18,838 nt of DNA. Source: an uncultured Mucispirillum sp. (GTDB lineage: Bacteria > Chrysiogenota > Deferribacteres > Deferribacterales > Mucispirillaceae). The stretch is taken from the NCBI GenBank assembly GCA_937890655.1, contig CALADT010000196.1, forward strand, positions 1-18,838, written 5' to 3'. A model generated the notes under the pieces. That model made no database searches, was not told the origin of the DNA, and saw only the letters and a program-made list of their open reading frames with translations. The translations under genes and the position numbers were made by a program. This document shows, in pieces, positions 1 through 8,326 of the stretch; position 1 is the stretch's first letter; every line of letters begins with the position of its first letter.

Positions 1-75
1 TGCTATATTCTTGGCAAGCATATAAAAAAATAGCGTAAGTAATAGGAAATATTTTAAAAAATTATATTTATCCAT
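1..75 (-). CDS. N-terminus of an exported or membrane protein, cut by the window edge
   Basis: An ATG at 75 opens 25 codons with no stop up to the left edge. The peptide begins MDKYNFLKYFLLLTLF and continues FYMLAKNIA: a lysine-containing start followed by a strongly hydrophobic stretch, which is the shape of a signal peptide or first membrane helix. It lies 42 bases after the exonuclease stop on the same strand, and a G-rich stretch (GGTTGGG) sits just before the ATG as a possible weak ribosome binding site. No function can be assigned from so little sequence. A chance open frame is possible, but composition and position favour a real last gene of the flagellar transcript. Confidence 0.5.
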   Translation of the reverse strand, partial: MDKYNFLKYFLLLTLFFYMLAKNIA

Positions 76-117
76 AGCCCAACCACTAAAATTATAATTT
101 TCTATATGTATTTTTAC

Positions 118-783
118 TTATTTAGTTTCAGTATTTTTTTCTCTAAGCTCTGCTTCTATCATGGCTTTATAATTAGTGTTATCATTTTTTACATGGTTTA
201 TAAGCTGTAAACATATCCACGCATCAGTTGCTGCATATTCTAGCTGACGTTCTGTTAAATAGCTGTGTGCCCAGTTAGTTTTTTGAGAACTTTTTACTAG
301 CTTTCTACCTAAATACCTAGCTGTAATAGCTCTAGCACCAGACTGCACAATACCTTTTTTCTTCATTTCTGCAGATAAGTCATAAAAATTAGCAGGTTTA
401 AACTTATGTAAATCGCTTAACCTTCTAATATCATCTTGCACACCAACCCCAACTTTAATAATTTTGTTGCTAGATAATAACTCCACTAACCTGCCAGAAA
501 ACGGAACATATTTTAATTGAAAAATAAATGCTTCATCTTGAGTTGCAAGCTGAATAATTGATACAGGAAATTTTTGCCCCTTAAAAAATGCAGGGCGTGA
601 TTCTGTATCAAACCCAATAATTTCTGCAGAAAATAGTTTATTAAGTGCTATTTCTGCTTTTTCCCCATTATCTACCACAGTTATAGGACCTTGAAAAGAA
701 ATCGGTTCCATTGAATTAATTATATCAACCGATATTCTTAAGTCCGTAATTGGTAATTTCATTGAATCTACTATGATACTCAC
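118..783 (-). CDS. 3'-5' exonuclease domain protein (RNase D / DnaQ-like fold)
   Basis: A 221-residue protein consisting almost entirely of a DEDD-family 3'-5' exonuclease domain. Exo I is the GFDTE segment (D59, E61), followed by the usual SIIQLAT strand. Exo II is VGVGVQDDIRRL (D117/D118). Exo III is YAATDAW (Y183, D187), the DEDDy form. No HRDC or polymerase domain is attached, so it resembles the short stand-alone exonucleases rather than full RNase D. These enzymes release nucleotides from RNA or DNA 3' ends with two metal ions; the substrate here is unknown. The start is GTG at 783, nine bases after the csrA stop, with no clear ribosome binding site; ATG at residue 8 is an alternative and keeps the whole domain. 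It is probably co-transcribed with fliW-csrA. Confidence 0.85.
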   Translation of the reverse strand: MSIIVDSMKLPITDLRISVDIINSMEPISFQGPITVVDNGEKAEIALNKLFSAEIIGFDTESRPAFFKGQKFPVSIIQLATQDEAFIFQLKYVPFSGRLVELLSSNKIIKVGVGVQDDIRRLSDLHKFKPANFYDLSAEMKKKGIVQSGARAITARYLGRKLVKSSQKTNWAHSYLTERQLEYAATDAWICLQLINHVKNDNTNYKAMIEAELREKNTETK

Positions 784-792
784 CTATAAATA

Positions 793-1035
793 TTATTTAT
801 GCTGTTTATTAAAATACTCTAATAATGAAATAATATTATCTTTCGGTGCTTCTTTCCTTACTGCCTGTAAATTTTCATCTTTAATAGCTTCATAAACTTC
901 TTTTCTATGAACTACAATATTTTTTGGTGCTTCAATACCTAGCTTAATAGATTTCCCCGTAATTTCTATTATGCTTACTTCAATATCATCACCAATCATT
1001 ATACTTTCGTTTGTTTTGCGTGAGAGAACTAGCAT
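793..1035 (-). CDS. csrA: Carbon storage regulator CsrA, translational regulator
   Basis: Small RNA-binding dimer that binds GGA-containing sites in mRNA leaders and blocks or stabilises them. In FliW-containing bacteria it controls flagellar filament or junction protein synthesis and is antagonised by free FliW. The protein opens with the family signature MLVLSRKTNESIMIGDDI and keeps the GIEAPKNIVVHRKEVYEAI core (residues about 37-55 of the longer frame). The frame could be extended five codons to a TTG at 1050, but the ATG at 1035 gives the universal MLVLSRK start and is preceded by GAGAG at a suitable distance, so I use it: 80 residues, with a C-terminal tail beyond the 60-odd residue core. 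Its ATG lies one base after the fliW stop (TAATATG), implying translational coupling. Confidence 0.95.
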   Translation of the reverse strand: MLVLSRKTNESIMIGDDIEVSIIEITGKSIKLGIEAPKNIVVHRKEVYEAIKDENLQAVRKEAPKDNIISLLEYFNKQHK

Positions 1036-1036
1036 A

Positions 1037-1465
1037 TTATTCGCTCTCAAATAATGGCGTTTTTATCTTGTATGAGTCATCATCAAGAATAATCTGTTTC
1101 GCCAATTTTTTTTCAAAATTCACTACTAATGGTGCTCTTAAATTAGCAGTGGATAATTTTGGGTCAGCAGGAACCACAACGATAGAAAATAATTTCATAT
1201 CTTCTTCGCTACCTATTGCTAACACTTTTAACTCTCTTTTAGGAATAATCGGGTTATATTCCTTAAAAAATGTGTTAGTTTCAATAAGTATAAAACAAAT
1301 TTCTTCATCTTCCACAGATTGAAACCATAAAAATGGGTATGAGTTATCATCAGAAATCAACAAAAAGTCTTGTAATTCTGGAAACCCAAGAAGTGGCGCA
1401 CTTAGAGTAATAATATCATCTTCTTTATACTCTATCTCCCCTAACTTTGATGAATTAATCTTCAT
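1037..1465 (-). CDS. fliW: Flagellar assembly factor FliW, CsrA antagonist
   Basis: FliW binds flagellin or other exported filament proteins in the cytoplasm; when those are secreted, free FliW binds CsrA and relieves its repression. The protein from residue M24 of the open frame starts MKINSSKLGEIEY, followed by DIITLSAPLLGFPEL, then LWFQSVEDEEICFILIE and VVVPADPKLSTANLRAPLVVN, all in the family order. I place the start at 1465, giving 142 residues, the usual length, with AAGGATGGAAAAG upstream as ribosome binding site. The frame remains open to ATG at 1516 and GTG at 1534, so an N-terminal extension of 17-23 residues cannot be excluded. It lies directly between flgL and csrA. Confidence 0.92.
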   Translation of the reverse strand: MKINSSKLGEIEYKEDDIITLSAPLLGFPELQDFLLISDDNSYPFLWFQSVEDEEICFILIETNTFFKEYNPIIPKRELKVLAIGSEEDMKLFSIVVVPADPKLSTANLRAPLVVNFEKKLAKQIILDDDSYKIKTPLFESE

Positions 1466-1537
1466 TATTTCTTTTCCATCCTTTTTTTCAACCTGTTTTG
1501 ATACTATATTTGCCATATACAACCCACTATACACTAA

Positions 1538-4500
1538 TTATCTAAGAAAATCTAGTATAGAAATGCTCATCATACCATTTACTAATGACATGGCCGATTT
1601 ATAAGCTGTTAATGATAAATCTACATCAGCATTTAATTTAACTAAATCAGTAGCTGTTGAGCCTAAATATTCTGATTTTATTTGTTCATTATTTTTAATA
1701 ACTGTTTCTTGAAATTTTAAAACAGATTCCACTCTTTGGCCTCTTGTTCCAACAATAGTCCCTGCGGAAAGCACTTGGTTTACAGCTTTATCAAGTATAG
1801 GTATTTCGCTTTCTATACCACTACCAACAGCAGCACTAAAACTATCAGTTGCATTTAAGCTACCAGCATTAAAACCTAACTGAAGTCCGTCTGAAACAAA
1901 TGTGCTTTTATTAGCTGTATCTAATTCTACATTTTGCACAAGGCCGCCTTCTGCATTTGTTACTTTAACAGATACACTATCCCCAGCTTTTGGAAACCCT
2001 AATGTTCCTGTATAGTCGCCTTCTACAACCATTGTAGAAATATTGTTATTATCTTTTGCAAAAGCTATTTCACCATTACTGTTTACAACAGCACGCATAT
2101 TTGCTGCAGGAATACCTTTTGCATCAAGTTGTGCGTTAATATCTTTAACCATTTCATCAACTGATGTATATGCTTTTTTATCAAGAGTAATTTTTACTTC
2201 TTTTTGTTCAGGGTTTGGGTTACCCTCCATATATTTTATAGTTAATGAACGTGCATTATCATCAAGTTCGCTAAGGTCTGTTTTTGGTGTTTGCACTCCA
2301 GAAACTGTTACTTCTGTAATAGCGTTATTATTTGCAGGGTTATGAGTTAAACCTAAACCTAATGGGTTAGCAGTCCCTGTTGCAACTGATGCTTCTACTG
2401 GATAGTTTGTATCTTTTGTAGTAAATTTAATACGTCCGTCTTTATCATATTCTGCTTTTATTCTACCGTTTGTGCCATTGGCATTATTTTGTGCCAACTG
2501 GTCATTAATTAATTTTAATACTTCATCTTTTTTAAATGGTGGTTGGCCGCCTGCAGGGGCATTTACTGTAATATTTTTAAAAGTTGCACCATTTGGGTCT
2601 AATGGATCAGCCACTCTAAAAGTCATAGGAAAATCAGTAGTTTGAAATTCATCTTTTACTTTACTATTTTGCACTGTATCAAAACCCATAACAAATGAAG
2701 CTAAGGCTCTTTGTGCTGGATTTGTAGCAGTATTTGCAAAGTTAGCAATAGTTGTTCCACTACCTGATTGTATTTCTATTTTTCCTTCTTTATTTGTAAA
2801 CCTAACACCTGCTTTTACAAGCTGTTCGTTATTATTAAGTTCTTTTAATATATATGCTTGTGCAGATTTTTCATCAGTTATAGCAGGGTTTGCTTTTGTT
2901 AAATCAATATTTATATTAACTCTTTCTTGTTTACCTGTTTTATTATTAAAAATATCTATACCAAAAGTTAATGGAGTATTGGCATTATTACCTGCTATAA
3001 TTGCTGGGTCAAAACGTATTGTTCCACTTTCGTTTTTATATTCGTTTTGTAAGTAAAAATCAGTCCTATCTTTTTCTGGTAATATTTCATATTTCCAATT
3101 ATCGTTAAAATTACCTTGAAATACACCGTCAAAAAATGGTTTAGCAGTTGATTTTAAATCAGTAGCTTTCCATGCAGAAGGCTCCCCAAAACCGTTTTTA
3201 GTAATGTTATGTTCTAGTGCGTGCATTAAGTTTTCCACAGCTCTAAAAATATTTACATTATCACCTGTTTCTAATATATTAATATCCCCAAAATTTAGCC
3301 CTGGTTCTGCTTTCAAATCAATTTGGAATTTAGTAGTAGCTTCTCTTTCATTTGGAGCAAGTGGGTTAGGTATTTCCATATCATCTGGAGTAATATTTAC
3401 ACCATTAGGTAATTCAATAGGGCCACCTTTATAGTCGTTTGTAACTTTATCGTATAATTTGTTACCGTTTTTATCATATATTGTTATAAATATATTACGT
3501 TGGTCGTTTGTGCCTAGTTTTGTAGTAACAGTTACATTCCATGTATCATCAAATTTACCTGTATAAGCACCACCTACAATAGACACTTGGTCATTAGCAT
3601 GGGTTATACCTTGATTATGGGCATTTGTTCTAAATGTAAGTTTACTATTACCACTTCTTAAATCTGCAATAGTTAATTTACCGTCAATAATTTGCACATC
3701 TACTGCTTGACCGTATAGTTCTTTTATAAATTCAGTATAATCTCCTAATGTTTTTTCTTCTGCTGCATTCATACCTGTTCTATCAAGTTTTGCAGTTTGC
3801 ATATTAGAAGTAGGTGGAATAGTATTTCTATCATATGCTGTTGTTGTTAATACTGTATCCCTATCCATATTGTAGTTTTGTAATGAGAATGTAACATCGT
3901 AATGGCCGATATTTGCAGGGTCATTAGGGTTTAAGTCAAGACGCACACCCACACCAAAATCAAAACCTGCTTCTCTTAAGGCTTTATCAAAAGCATATTC
4001 TAAATCTTTTTTAGTAGGTGTTGTAGTTTGTATTCTAAAATCAAAACCACCTGCAGCATTTACTGTTAAATTATCAATTACAGCTTCACCACCAAGTCCT
4101 GCTTCTCTTAATTTTTCATTTAAGAAAGCCTGTCTATCAGCCTGTGGCACTGCTGCAAATTCTGCTTGAGTGATTTTTATTTTTTTGCCATTTATTTCAA
4201 GTTCTACATCTTGGTTATCAAATCTTATACCTGTCATATTTTGTGGAGTAATAGTTGTAGCAGGTTTATTTACTGTTACTTCTTTACCGTTTACAAAAAA
4301 TGTATATTGAGTGCCTTGTAAATCCATATTTGCATGAGTTGTAATAACTTGGTCAATTTTTTCTGTATGAAACTCATGGCCTAATTCAAAAGTAATATCT
4401 TTACCTTCTGCTGCTACTGTGGAGTTTTTAAAGCCTAATAAACTTTGGTCTGTGCCTGTTACTGCAAGGCGAACGTTATCTCCTGATTTTGTAGTGGTAA

Positions 4501-5929
4501 AATTAAGCCTTCCACCGTCTGGTTTTATTTGTATTTGGCTAGATAAATCCACTTTTAAATTATTTTTTTCAGCTTCAGTAGTAGCTCCAGGGAATTTGCC
4601 GGAATTTACTTGTGCGTTTACTAATGATTCATAATCAGAAATATTAGCATTTACACCTTCAAGCCCATTAATAGAACCTAAATATTCTGCATTTTTTAAT
4701 TCATGGTTAATAGCGTTTGATAATTCATCAGTAGATTTGTATGCTTTTTGTGGCACTACTATTTTATAAAGTTTATCCCCATATGTTAATGTAAGAGTTC
4801 TTTCTTTTTCAGAAGCACTACTTAAATCAAGTTTTGGGTTATCATGTGATACTAATGATGCAATACCAACTTTATTACCGTTATGGTCTGTTCCTGAAAT
4901 TGTAATGGAATCCCCTATGCTTGGGTTAGTGCCGTCAAGCCCTGAAAATAAACTGTTAGATGAGGCAGGAAGTCCATTTACTTTATTAAATGAAGAACCT
5001 TGTAACACAAGGCTAGATTGTGTAAATATATTATTTCCTGGAGTATTTACAGTAATACCTTGATTATAGCCAATTTGAGTATTAATTTGGCCGTTATCAC
5101 CTTGGTATGTTATTTCTGAGCCGGATTTATAATCAAATTCTAAAACAACAGATGTTTCGTTTTCTGATTTTTCAGGCATTTTAAATGATATACCTCTACC
5201 TGTATTTATAACTTTTCCTGGTTCATAAGGAAATGATAAAACAGTGCTAGAGCCGTTACCTTGACCACCGGATTCATCAGAACCGTTAGAGTCCATTATC
5301 ATTACATTGCCTTTTTCATCTAATAGTTTTACTTTTGCTATACCATCTGTAACAGTGATTTTTGCAGTATATCTACCAGATTTTAGCTCTGTCATATCAC
5401 TAAATACATCTTTAGTAATAACATCACCTGCAACATCTTCCCCATTTTCATTTCTAGATATAACATTTGTTACACTATTTGTGCCACCTGTAAAAGGTGG
5501 TTTATCTGTTTGGAACCCACCAAATATATAACGTCCATTATATTTAGCGTTAGCAATATCCATAATTTGTTTATATATGCTTAATACATCTTTTGCCAGA
5601 GCTTTTCTGCTTTCTGCATTATAAGAATCAGAAGAACCTGCAATGGCAAAATCATCACGAGCTTTTTTCAAAGCATTTACTAATTCTTTTAATTCTGCAT
5701 CAGTATTATTTAACCAGTTAGATGCACTATGAGCGTTTTCACTAAACTGAGTAAGTTCATCAATCATATTTTGAACATTATATGCACCAACATATTTACT
5801 TGTATCTTCCCATGGTTTAATTAAGTTTTGCTGTGCACTTGCTTTTTTCACTGCCTCTGAATAGTTATGAAGGCTTGTGGAAAGCATATCTTTCATTTGC
5901 ATAGCTTGCATATTAAATGTTATTCTCAT
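1538..5929 (-). CDS. flgL: Giant flagellar hook-associated protein 3 (FlgL) with large modular insertion
   Basis: FlgL is the hook-filament junction protein next to flagellin. The N-terminal coiled-coil half is clear: it starts MRITFNMQAM, and residues 105-147 run from ESRKALAKDVLSIYKQI to ANAKYNGRYIFGGFQTDKPPF. The C-terminal helix (about 1370-1463) ends TAYKSAMSLVNGMMSISILDFLR in the family manner. Residues 270-302 carry the FlgL motif YQGDNG..INTQIGYNQGI..NTPGNNIF. Typical FlgL proteins have about 300 residues; this one has 1463, the excess being a surface-type middle of repeated beta-rich modules (about 160-1360). Two copies are plainly related: VVPQKAYKSTDELSNAIN (391-408) with LLGF at 497, and ITLDKKAYTSVDEMVKDIN (247-265 of the 1200s block) with TLGF at 1309. 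Ribosome binding site GGAG lies eight bases before ATG. It has its own sigma-54-type promoter and a possible CsrA site. Confidence 0.93.
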   Translation of the reverse strand: MRITFNMQAMQMKDMLSTSLHNYSEAVKKASAQQNLIKPWEDTSKYVGAYNVQNMIDELTQFSENAHSASNWLNNTDAELKELVNALKKARDDFAIAGSSDSYNAESRKALAKDVLSIYKQIMDIANAKYNGRYIFGGFQTDKPPFTGGTNSVTNVISRNENGEDVAGDVITKDVFSDMTELKSGRYTAKITVTDGIAKVKLLDEKGNVMIMDSNGSDESGGQGNGSSTVLSFPYEPGKVINTGRGISFKMPEKSENETSVVLEFDYKSGSEITYQGDNGQINTQIGYNQGITVNTPGNNIFTQSSLVLQGSSFNKVNGLPASSNSLFSGLDGTNPSIGDSITISGTDHNGNKVGIASLVSHDNPKLDLSSASEKERTLTLTYGDKLYKIVVPQKAYKSTDELSNAINHELKNAEYLGSINGLEGVNANISDYESLVNAQVNSGKFPGATTEAEKNNLKVDLSSQIQIKPDGGRLNFTTTKSGDNVRLAVTGTDQSLLGFKNSTVAAEGKDITFELGHEFHTEKIDQVITTHANMDLQGTQYTFFVNGKEVTVNKPATTITPQNMTGIRFDNQDVELEINGKKIKITQAEFAAVPQADRQAFLNEKLREAGLGGEAVIDNLTVNAAGGFDFRIQTTTPTKKDLEYAFDKALREAGFDFGVGVRLDLNPNDPANIGHYDVTFSLQNYNMDRDTVLTTTAYDRNTIPPTSNMQTAKLDRTGMNAAEEKTLGDYTEFIKELYGQAVDVQIIDGKLTIADLRSGNSKLTFRTNAHNQGITHANDQVSIVGGAYTGKFDDTWNVTVTTKLGTNDQRNIFITIYDKNGNKLYDKVTNDYKGGPIELPNGVNITPDDMEIPNPLAPNEREATTKFQIDLKAEPGLNFGDINILETGDNVNIFRAVENLMHALEHNITKNGFGEPSAWKATDLKSTAKPFFDGVFQGNFNDNWKYEILPEKDRTDFYLQNEYKNESGTIRFDPAIIAGNNANTPLTFGIDIFNNKTGKQERVNINIDLTKANPAITDEKSAQAYILKELNNNEQLVKAGVRFTNKEGKIEIQSGSGTTIANFANTATNPAQRALASFVMGFDTVQNSKVKDEFQTTDFPMTFRVADPLDPNGATFKNITVNAPAGGQPPFKKDEVLKLINDQLAQNNANGTNGRIKAEYDKDGRIKFTTKDTNYPVEASVATGTANPLGLGLTHNPANNNAITEVTVSGVQTPKTDLSELDDNARSLTIKYMEGNPNPEQKEVKITLDKKAYTSVDEMVKDINAQLDAKGIPAANMRAVVNSNGEIAFAKDNNNISTMVVEGDYTGTLGFPKAGDSVSVKVTNAEGGLVQNVELDTANKSTFVSDGLQLGFNAGSLNATDSFSAAVGSGIESEIPILDKAVNQVLSAGTIVGTRGQRVESVLKFQETVIKNNEQIKSEYLGSTATDLVKLNADVDLSLTAYKSAMSLVNGMMSISILDFLR

Positions 5930-5937
5930 GTTAACGC

Positions 5938-5942
5938 TCCAT
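5938..5942 (-). promoter_or_regulatory. Possible CsrA-binding AUGGA overlapping the flgL ribosome binding site
   Basis: Reading the minus strand, the flgL leader has AUGGAG eight bases before the start codon, so a core CsrA motif (ANGGA) covers the ribosome binding site itself. It sits in the loop region between TTAAC and GTTAA, which can pair. FliW and CsrA are encoded immediately downstream of flgL, so translational control here would be economical. The motif is short and chance occurrence is easy; this is a suggestion only. Confidence 0.3.
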
Positions 5943-6003
5943 ATATAATTAATATAGTTAATTTTTAATTATTAATTTCGTTTATAATTTTATATAACTA
6001 TGT

Positions 6004-6020
6004 TAGCAAATTGCCTGCCA
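6004..6020 (-). promoter_or_regulatory. Sigma-54-type promoter of flgL
   Basis: On the minus strand the site reads TGGCAGGCAATTTGCTA: GG and GC are separated by ten bases and the flanks match the consensus TGGCAC-N5-TTGCW well. It lies in the 101-base gap between the flgK stop and the flgL start, with a predicted transcription start near 5994 and a leader of about 65 bases. flgL can thus be made independently of flgK. Confidence 0.72.
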
Positions 6021-6041
6021 AATTGTCAAATTATCTGCCAA
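6007..6041. repeat. Direct repeat: duplicated sigma-54-type site, second copy decayed
   Basis: A 15-base segment at 6007-6021 (CAAATTGCCTGCCAA, plus strand) recurs at 6027-6041 with two mismatches, exactly 20 bases away. The second copy overlaps the flgK stop codon and would read GG-N10-GA on the minus strand, so it has lost the -12 GC. It looks like a duplicated promoter in which only the flgL-proximal copy still fits the consensus. Confidence 0.5.
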
Positions 6042-7800
6042 CTGAACCAAGACCATTAATTAATGTGTTTAACATTTCATCTACCACATTAATATATCTT
6101 GAGTTAGCTTCAAACATTCTTTGGTATAACCCTAGGTTTATTTGTTCCTCACCTTCGTTTACACCTCGTATAGATAAAAGTTGTGTTTTAATCTCTTTAT
6201 GTGCCATACTTGTTGTAGATTTGTATGTATCAGATTGAGATTTATGTGTGCTCATTTCCCCTATATAATAACCGTAAAAACCGGAAAATGTTACATTACC
6301 TTTAGTTGTTGCAAAGGAAGTTGTTTGTAATTTAGATATTTTTAAAGCATTAGTGTTATCCCCTGTGGCACCAAATTCTGATGCTGCTATTAAACGTGGG
6401 TTTTCTTTAATAGATGCTTCAAGAGCAATATCTTTTGCACTACTTCCTGAAAAAAAGGAGTTCATACCTGTTGCCAGTAAAAAGTCTGATGTATCTTCTC
6501 CAAAAGCTATGGTAGCTCCTGGAGCTGCCTTAATTGTAACAGTATTATCAATATTTAATGATGCTGTTAAAAATGTTTGGCCTTCTGTATTAATTCTTTC
6601 AAGGACAGTTGCAAGTGTATCATCTTTATGCACCTGCACTTTTATTTTTTTTACAGTAAATTCATCTTTACCGTCTTTATCTTGTTTGCCTGTTGGAACA
6701 GAAACATTTATTTCAAAAGAACCGTCTTTTACAGGGTATGGCAAGCCACCTTCAGGGCTGCTTAAAGCATATTCTGGGTTAATAACTTGTGTTTTACCTG
6801 TATATTCAGTAGCACCATCAAGCCCCATACCTGTTGCATGTATTCTGTTTGTTTCTTCTATCATTTTTTTTGCAAGGGCGTCTAAATCTGTTTGGTATTG
6901 TTTTAATTCGTTATCCCTCACTTGAATTTGTGCTGCTATTGTTCCATTTTTCATTAAGGAAGTCATATCCAAAGGTTTAGAGTTTGGGTTATCTGTTTTC
7001 CATAATACTTTTAAGTGGTTATCGTTTTTAGGGTCTTTTTCTGTTAGTAAAATATGGGCAGTGCCGTTATCTACTAAAGTTTGGCCTTTCATAAATACAG
7101 CCACAGAACCGTCAGGGCGAAGGTGGGTATTTATTTCTGTTTTAGATGATAAGTTATCAAGTAATCCATCACGCATATCCCTTAATTCGTTAGCCGGTTG
7201 GCCTAAAGCCTCTGCCTGCACAATTTCTGTATTTAAACGTGCTATCTGTTGAGTTATTTCATTAATAGAATCAACTTCCTGTTGTATCATAATATCACAG
7301 TTAGTTCTTGCATCTTCTAAATATTTATAACCGTCTGCAATTTTTGTTGCAAGGGTATCTGCTGCCTCTACTAACACTTGTCTTTTAGTCAAAGATTCAG
7401 AAGTGTTATCAGGTGCTGAGTTACTTAAATCCTGCCATGCGTTAAAATAGTTTTTTAAAGCATCACCTAGACCAGAGCCTGATTCAAGTTCGTTAAAATA
7501 AAGCATAGCACTTTGCAATGTTGTGCTTGTAGATGTATAATATTGTAATGATGAATTAGATGTTCTAACACTTGATGCAAGTAAATCATCATATTCCCTA
7601 CGAACAGCTGCCACATCTACACCTTTACCAATAGTACCGTTATATGTATATTGTGGTTTTTTTGTAACAAGCTCCACTGTTTGTTTTGAATAGTTTTCGG
7701 TTTTCATATTGGCAATGTTATTACCTGTAACTGATATACCTGTTTGTGCTGCACTTGTGCCTGAAACACCAGTCCATATCATTCCAAATAAATTACTCAT
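6031..7800 (-). CDS. flgK: Flagellar hook-associated protein 1 FlgK
   Basis: FlgK joins the hook to the filament junction and is exported by the flagellar type III apparatus. The 589-residue protein is of ordinary length. It starts MSNLFGMIWTGVSGTSAAQTGI and continues GNNIANMKTENYSKQ, the axial-protein N-terminus. The central FlgK signature is DTSDFLLATGMNSFFSG (436-452), followed by ENPRLIAASEFG. The C-terminal coil has NLGLYQRMFEANSRYINVVDEMLNTLING (555-583). Residues about 360-404 form a small beta insertion (GSFEINVSVP to TLATVLERIN) similar in style to the modules of the neighbouring FlgL. The ribosome binding site AAGGGGGTG precedes ATG at 7800; flgN ends 12 bases upstream, so the two are co-transcribed. 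Confidence 0.95.
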   Translation of the reverse strand: MSNLFGMIWTGVSGTSAAQTGISVTGNNIANMKTENYSKQTVELVTKKPQYTYNGTIGKGVDVAAVRREYDDLLASSVRTSNSSLQYYTSTSTTLQSAMLYFNELESGSGLGDALKNYFNAWQDLSNSAPDNTSESLTKRQVLVEAADTLATKIADGYKYLEDARTNCDIMIQQEVDSINEITQQIARLNTEIVQAEALGQPANELRDMRDGLLDNLSSKTEINTHLRPDGSVAVFMKGQTLVDNGTAHILLTEKDPKNDNHLKVLWKTDNPNSKPLDMTSLMKNGTIAAQIQVRDNELKQYQTDLDALAKKMIEETNRIHATGMGLDGATEYTGKTQVINPEYALSSPEGGLPYPVKDGSFEINVSVPTGKQDKDGKDEFTVKKIKVQVHKDDTLATVLERINTEGQTFLTASLNIDNTVTIKAAPGATIAFGEDTSDFLLATGMNSFFSGSSAKDIALEASIKENPRLIAASEFGATGDNTNALKISKLQTTSFATTKGNVTFSGFYGYYIGEMSTHKSQSDTYKSTTSMAHKEIKTQLLSIRGVNEGEEQINLGLYQRMFEANSRYINVVDEMLNTLINGLGSVGR

Positions 7801-7812
7801 AATAACACCCCC

Positions 7813-8289
7813 TTAACCTACAATATGAAGTGATGAAGGAATAGATGAAATATTTTTATCCATACCATATTTGTTAGACGGAAAATAGCCCATACGAACT
7901 TTTACATCATCAATAATTTTAAGGTTAGTGCTATATAGCATTTTCAGGGTTGTGCTTACTTGCGATATTTCTGAAACAATTATAAGAAGATTATCACGCA
8001 ATGATATTAAACTGTCTTGCATAACTTGATCATCACAGCAATCAATAATATCTTGCAGAGAATCACTATTAAGTGAATGTTCTTCTCTTATGCGTAAAGA
8101 TAATGTTTCTTCTAAAAGTTTTTCTCGTTTTGAAAGCTGGTCTTTTTTCTTGTTAAGTTCAAACATAAACTTAACGTTCCATTCTGTAATAGCTTTTTGT
8201 TCTTCCTGTAATACATCTCTTATTTCAGAGTATAATATTACTTGAGATTTAAGAAGCTCAACTAAATTATTAAAAGAATTGTATTCCAT
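7813..8289 (-). CDS. flgN: FlgN-family export chaperone for FlgK/FlgL
   Basis: A 158-residue, largely helical protein of FlgN type. It keeps the family pattern: an early LVELLKSQVILYSEIRDVL helix, EEQKAI, then the K-rich LNKKKDQLSKREKLLEE stretch, and a long second helix with a RDNLLIIVSEI-like core and a terminal NLKIIDDVKVRMGY. FlgN binds the C-termini of FlgK and FlgL in the cytoplasm and brings them to the export gate. Position just before flgK supports the call. AGGGGGATATA before the ATG is a strong ribosome binding site. Sequence similarity in this family is low, so the call rests partly on position and length. Confidence 0.85.
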   Translation of the reverse strand: MEYNSFNNLVELLKSQVILYSEIRDVLQEEQKAITEWNVKFMFELNKKKDQLSKREKLLEETLSLRIREEHSLNSDSLQDIIDCCDDQVMQDSLISLRDNLLIIVSEISQVSTTLKMLYSTNLKIIDDVKVRMGYFPSNKYGMDKNISSIPSSLHIVG

Positions 8290-8304
8290 ATATATCCCCC
8301 TGTT

Positions 8305-8320
8305 TAAAGGCTAACCTTTA
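8305..8320 (-). other. Small hairpin before the flgN ribosome binding site
   Basis: TAAAGG-TTAG-CCTTTA forms a six-base-pair stem with a four-base loop ending six bases before the AGGGGG ribosome binding site of flgN. No T-tract follows, so it is not a terminator; it may be an RNA processing or protective structure in the flgM-flgN gap. Confidence 0.35.
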
Positions 8321-8326
8321 TTCTTA

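Noticed and set aside
1011..1322. 103-codon plus-strand frame opposite fliW
   Set aside because: The minus-strand FliW and CsrA signatures explain the sequence fully.
3903..3912. GCCGATAT, a sigma-28-like -10, plus strand inside flgL
   Set aside because: No TAAA at the required distance and it is antisense within a gene; the same applies to GCCGATTT near 1593.
6353..6925. 190-codon open frame on the plus strand
   Set aside because: It lies wholly opposite flgK, has no ribosome binding site, and the peptide matches nothing. It is a shadow of the A+T-rich coding strand.
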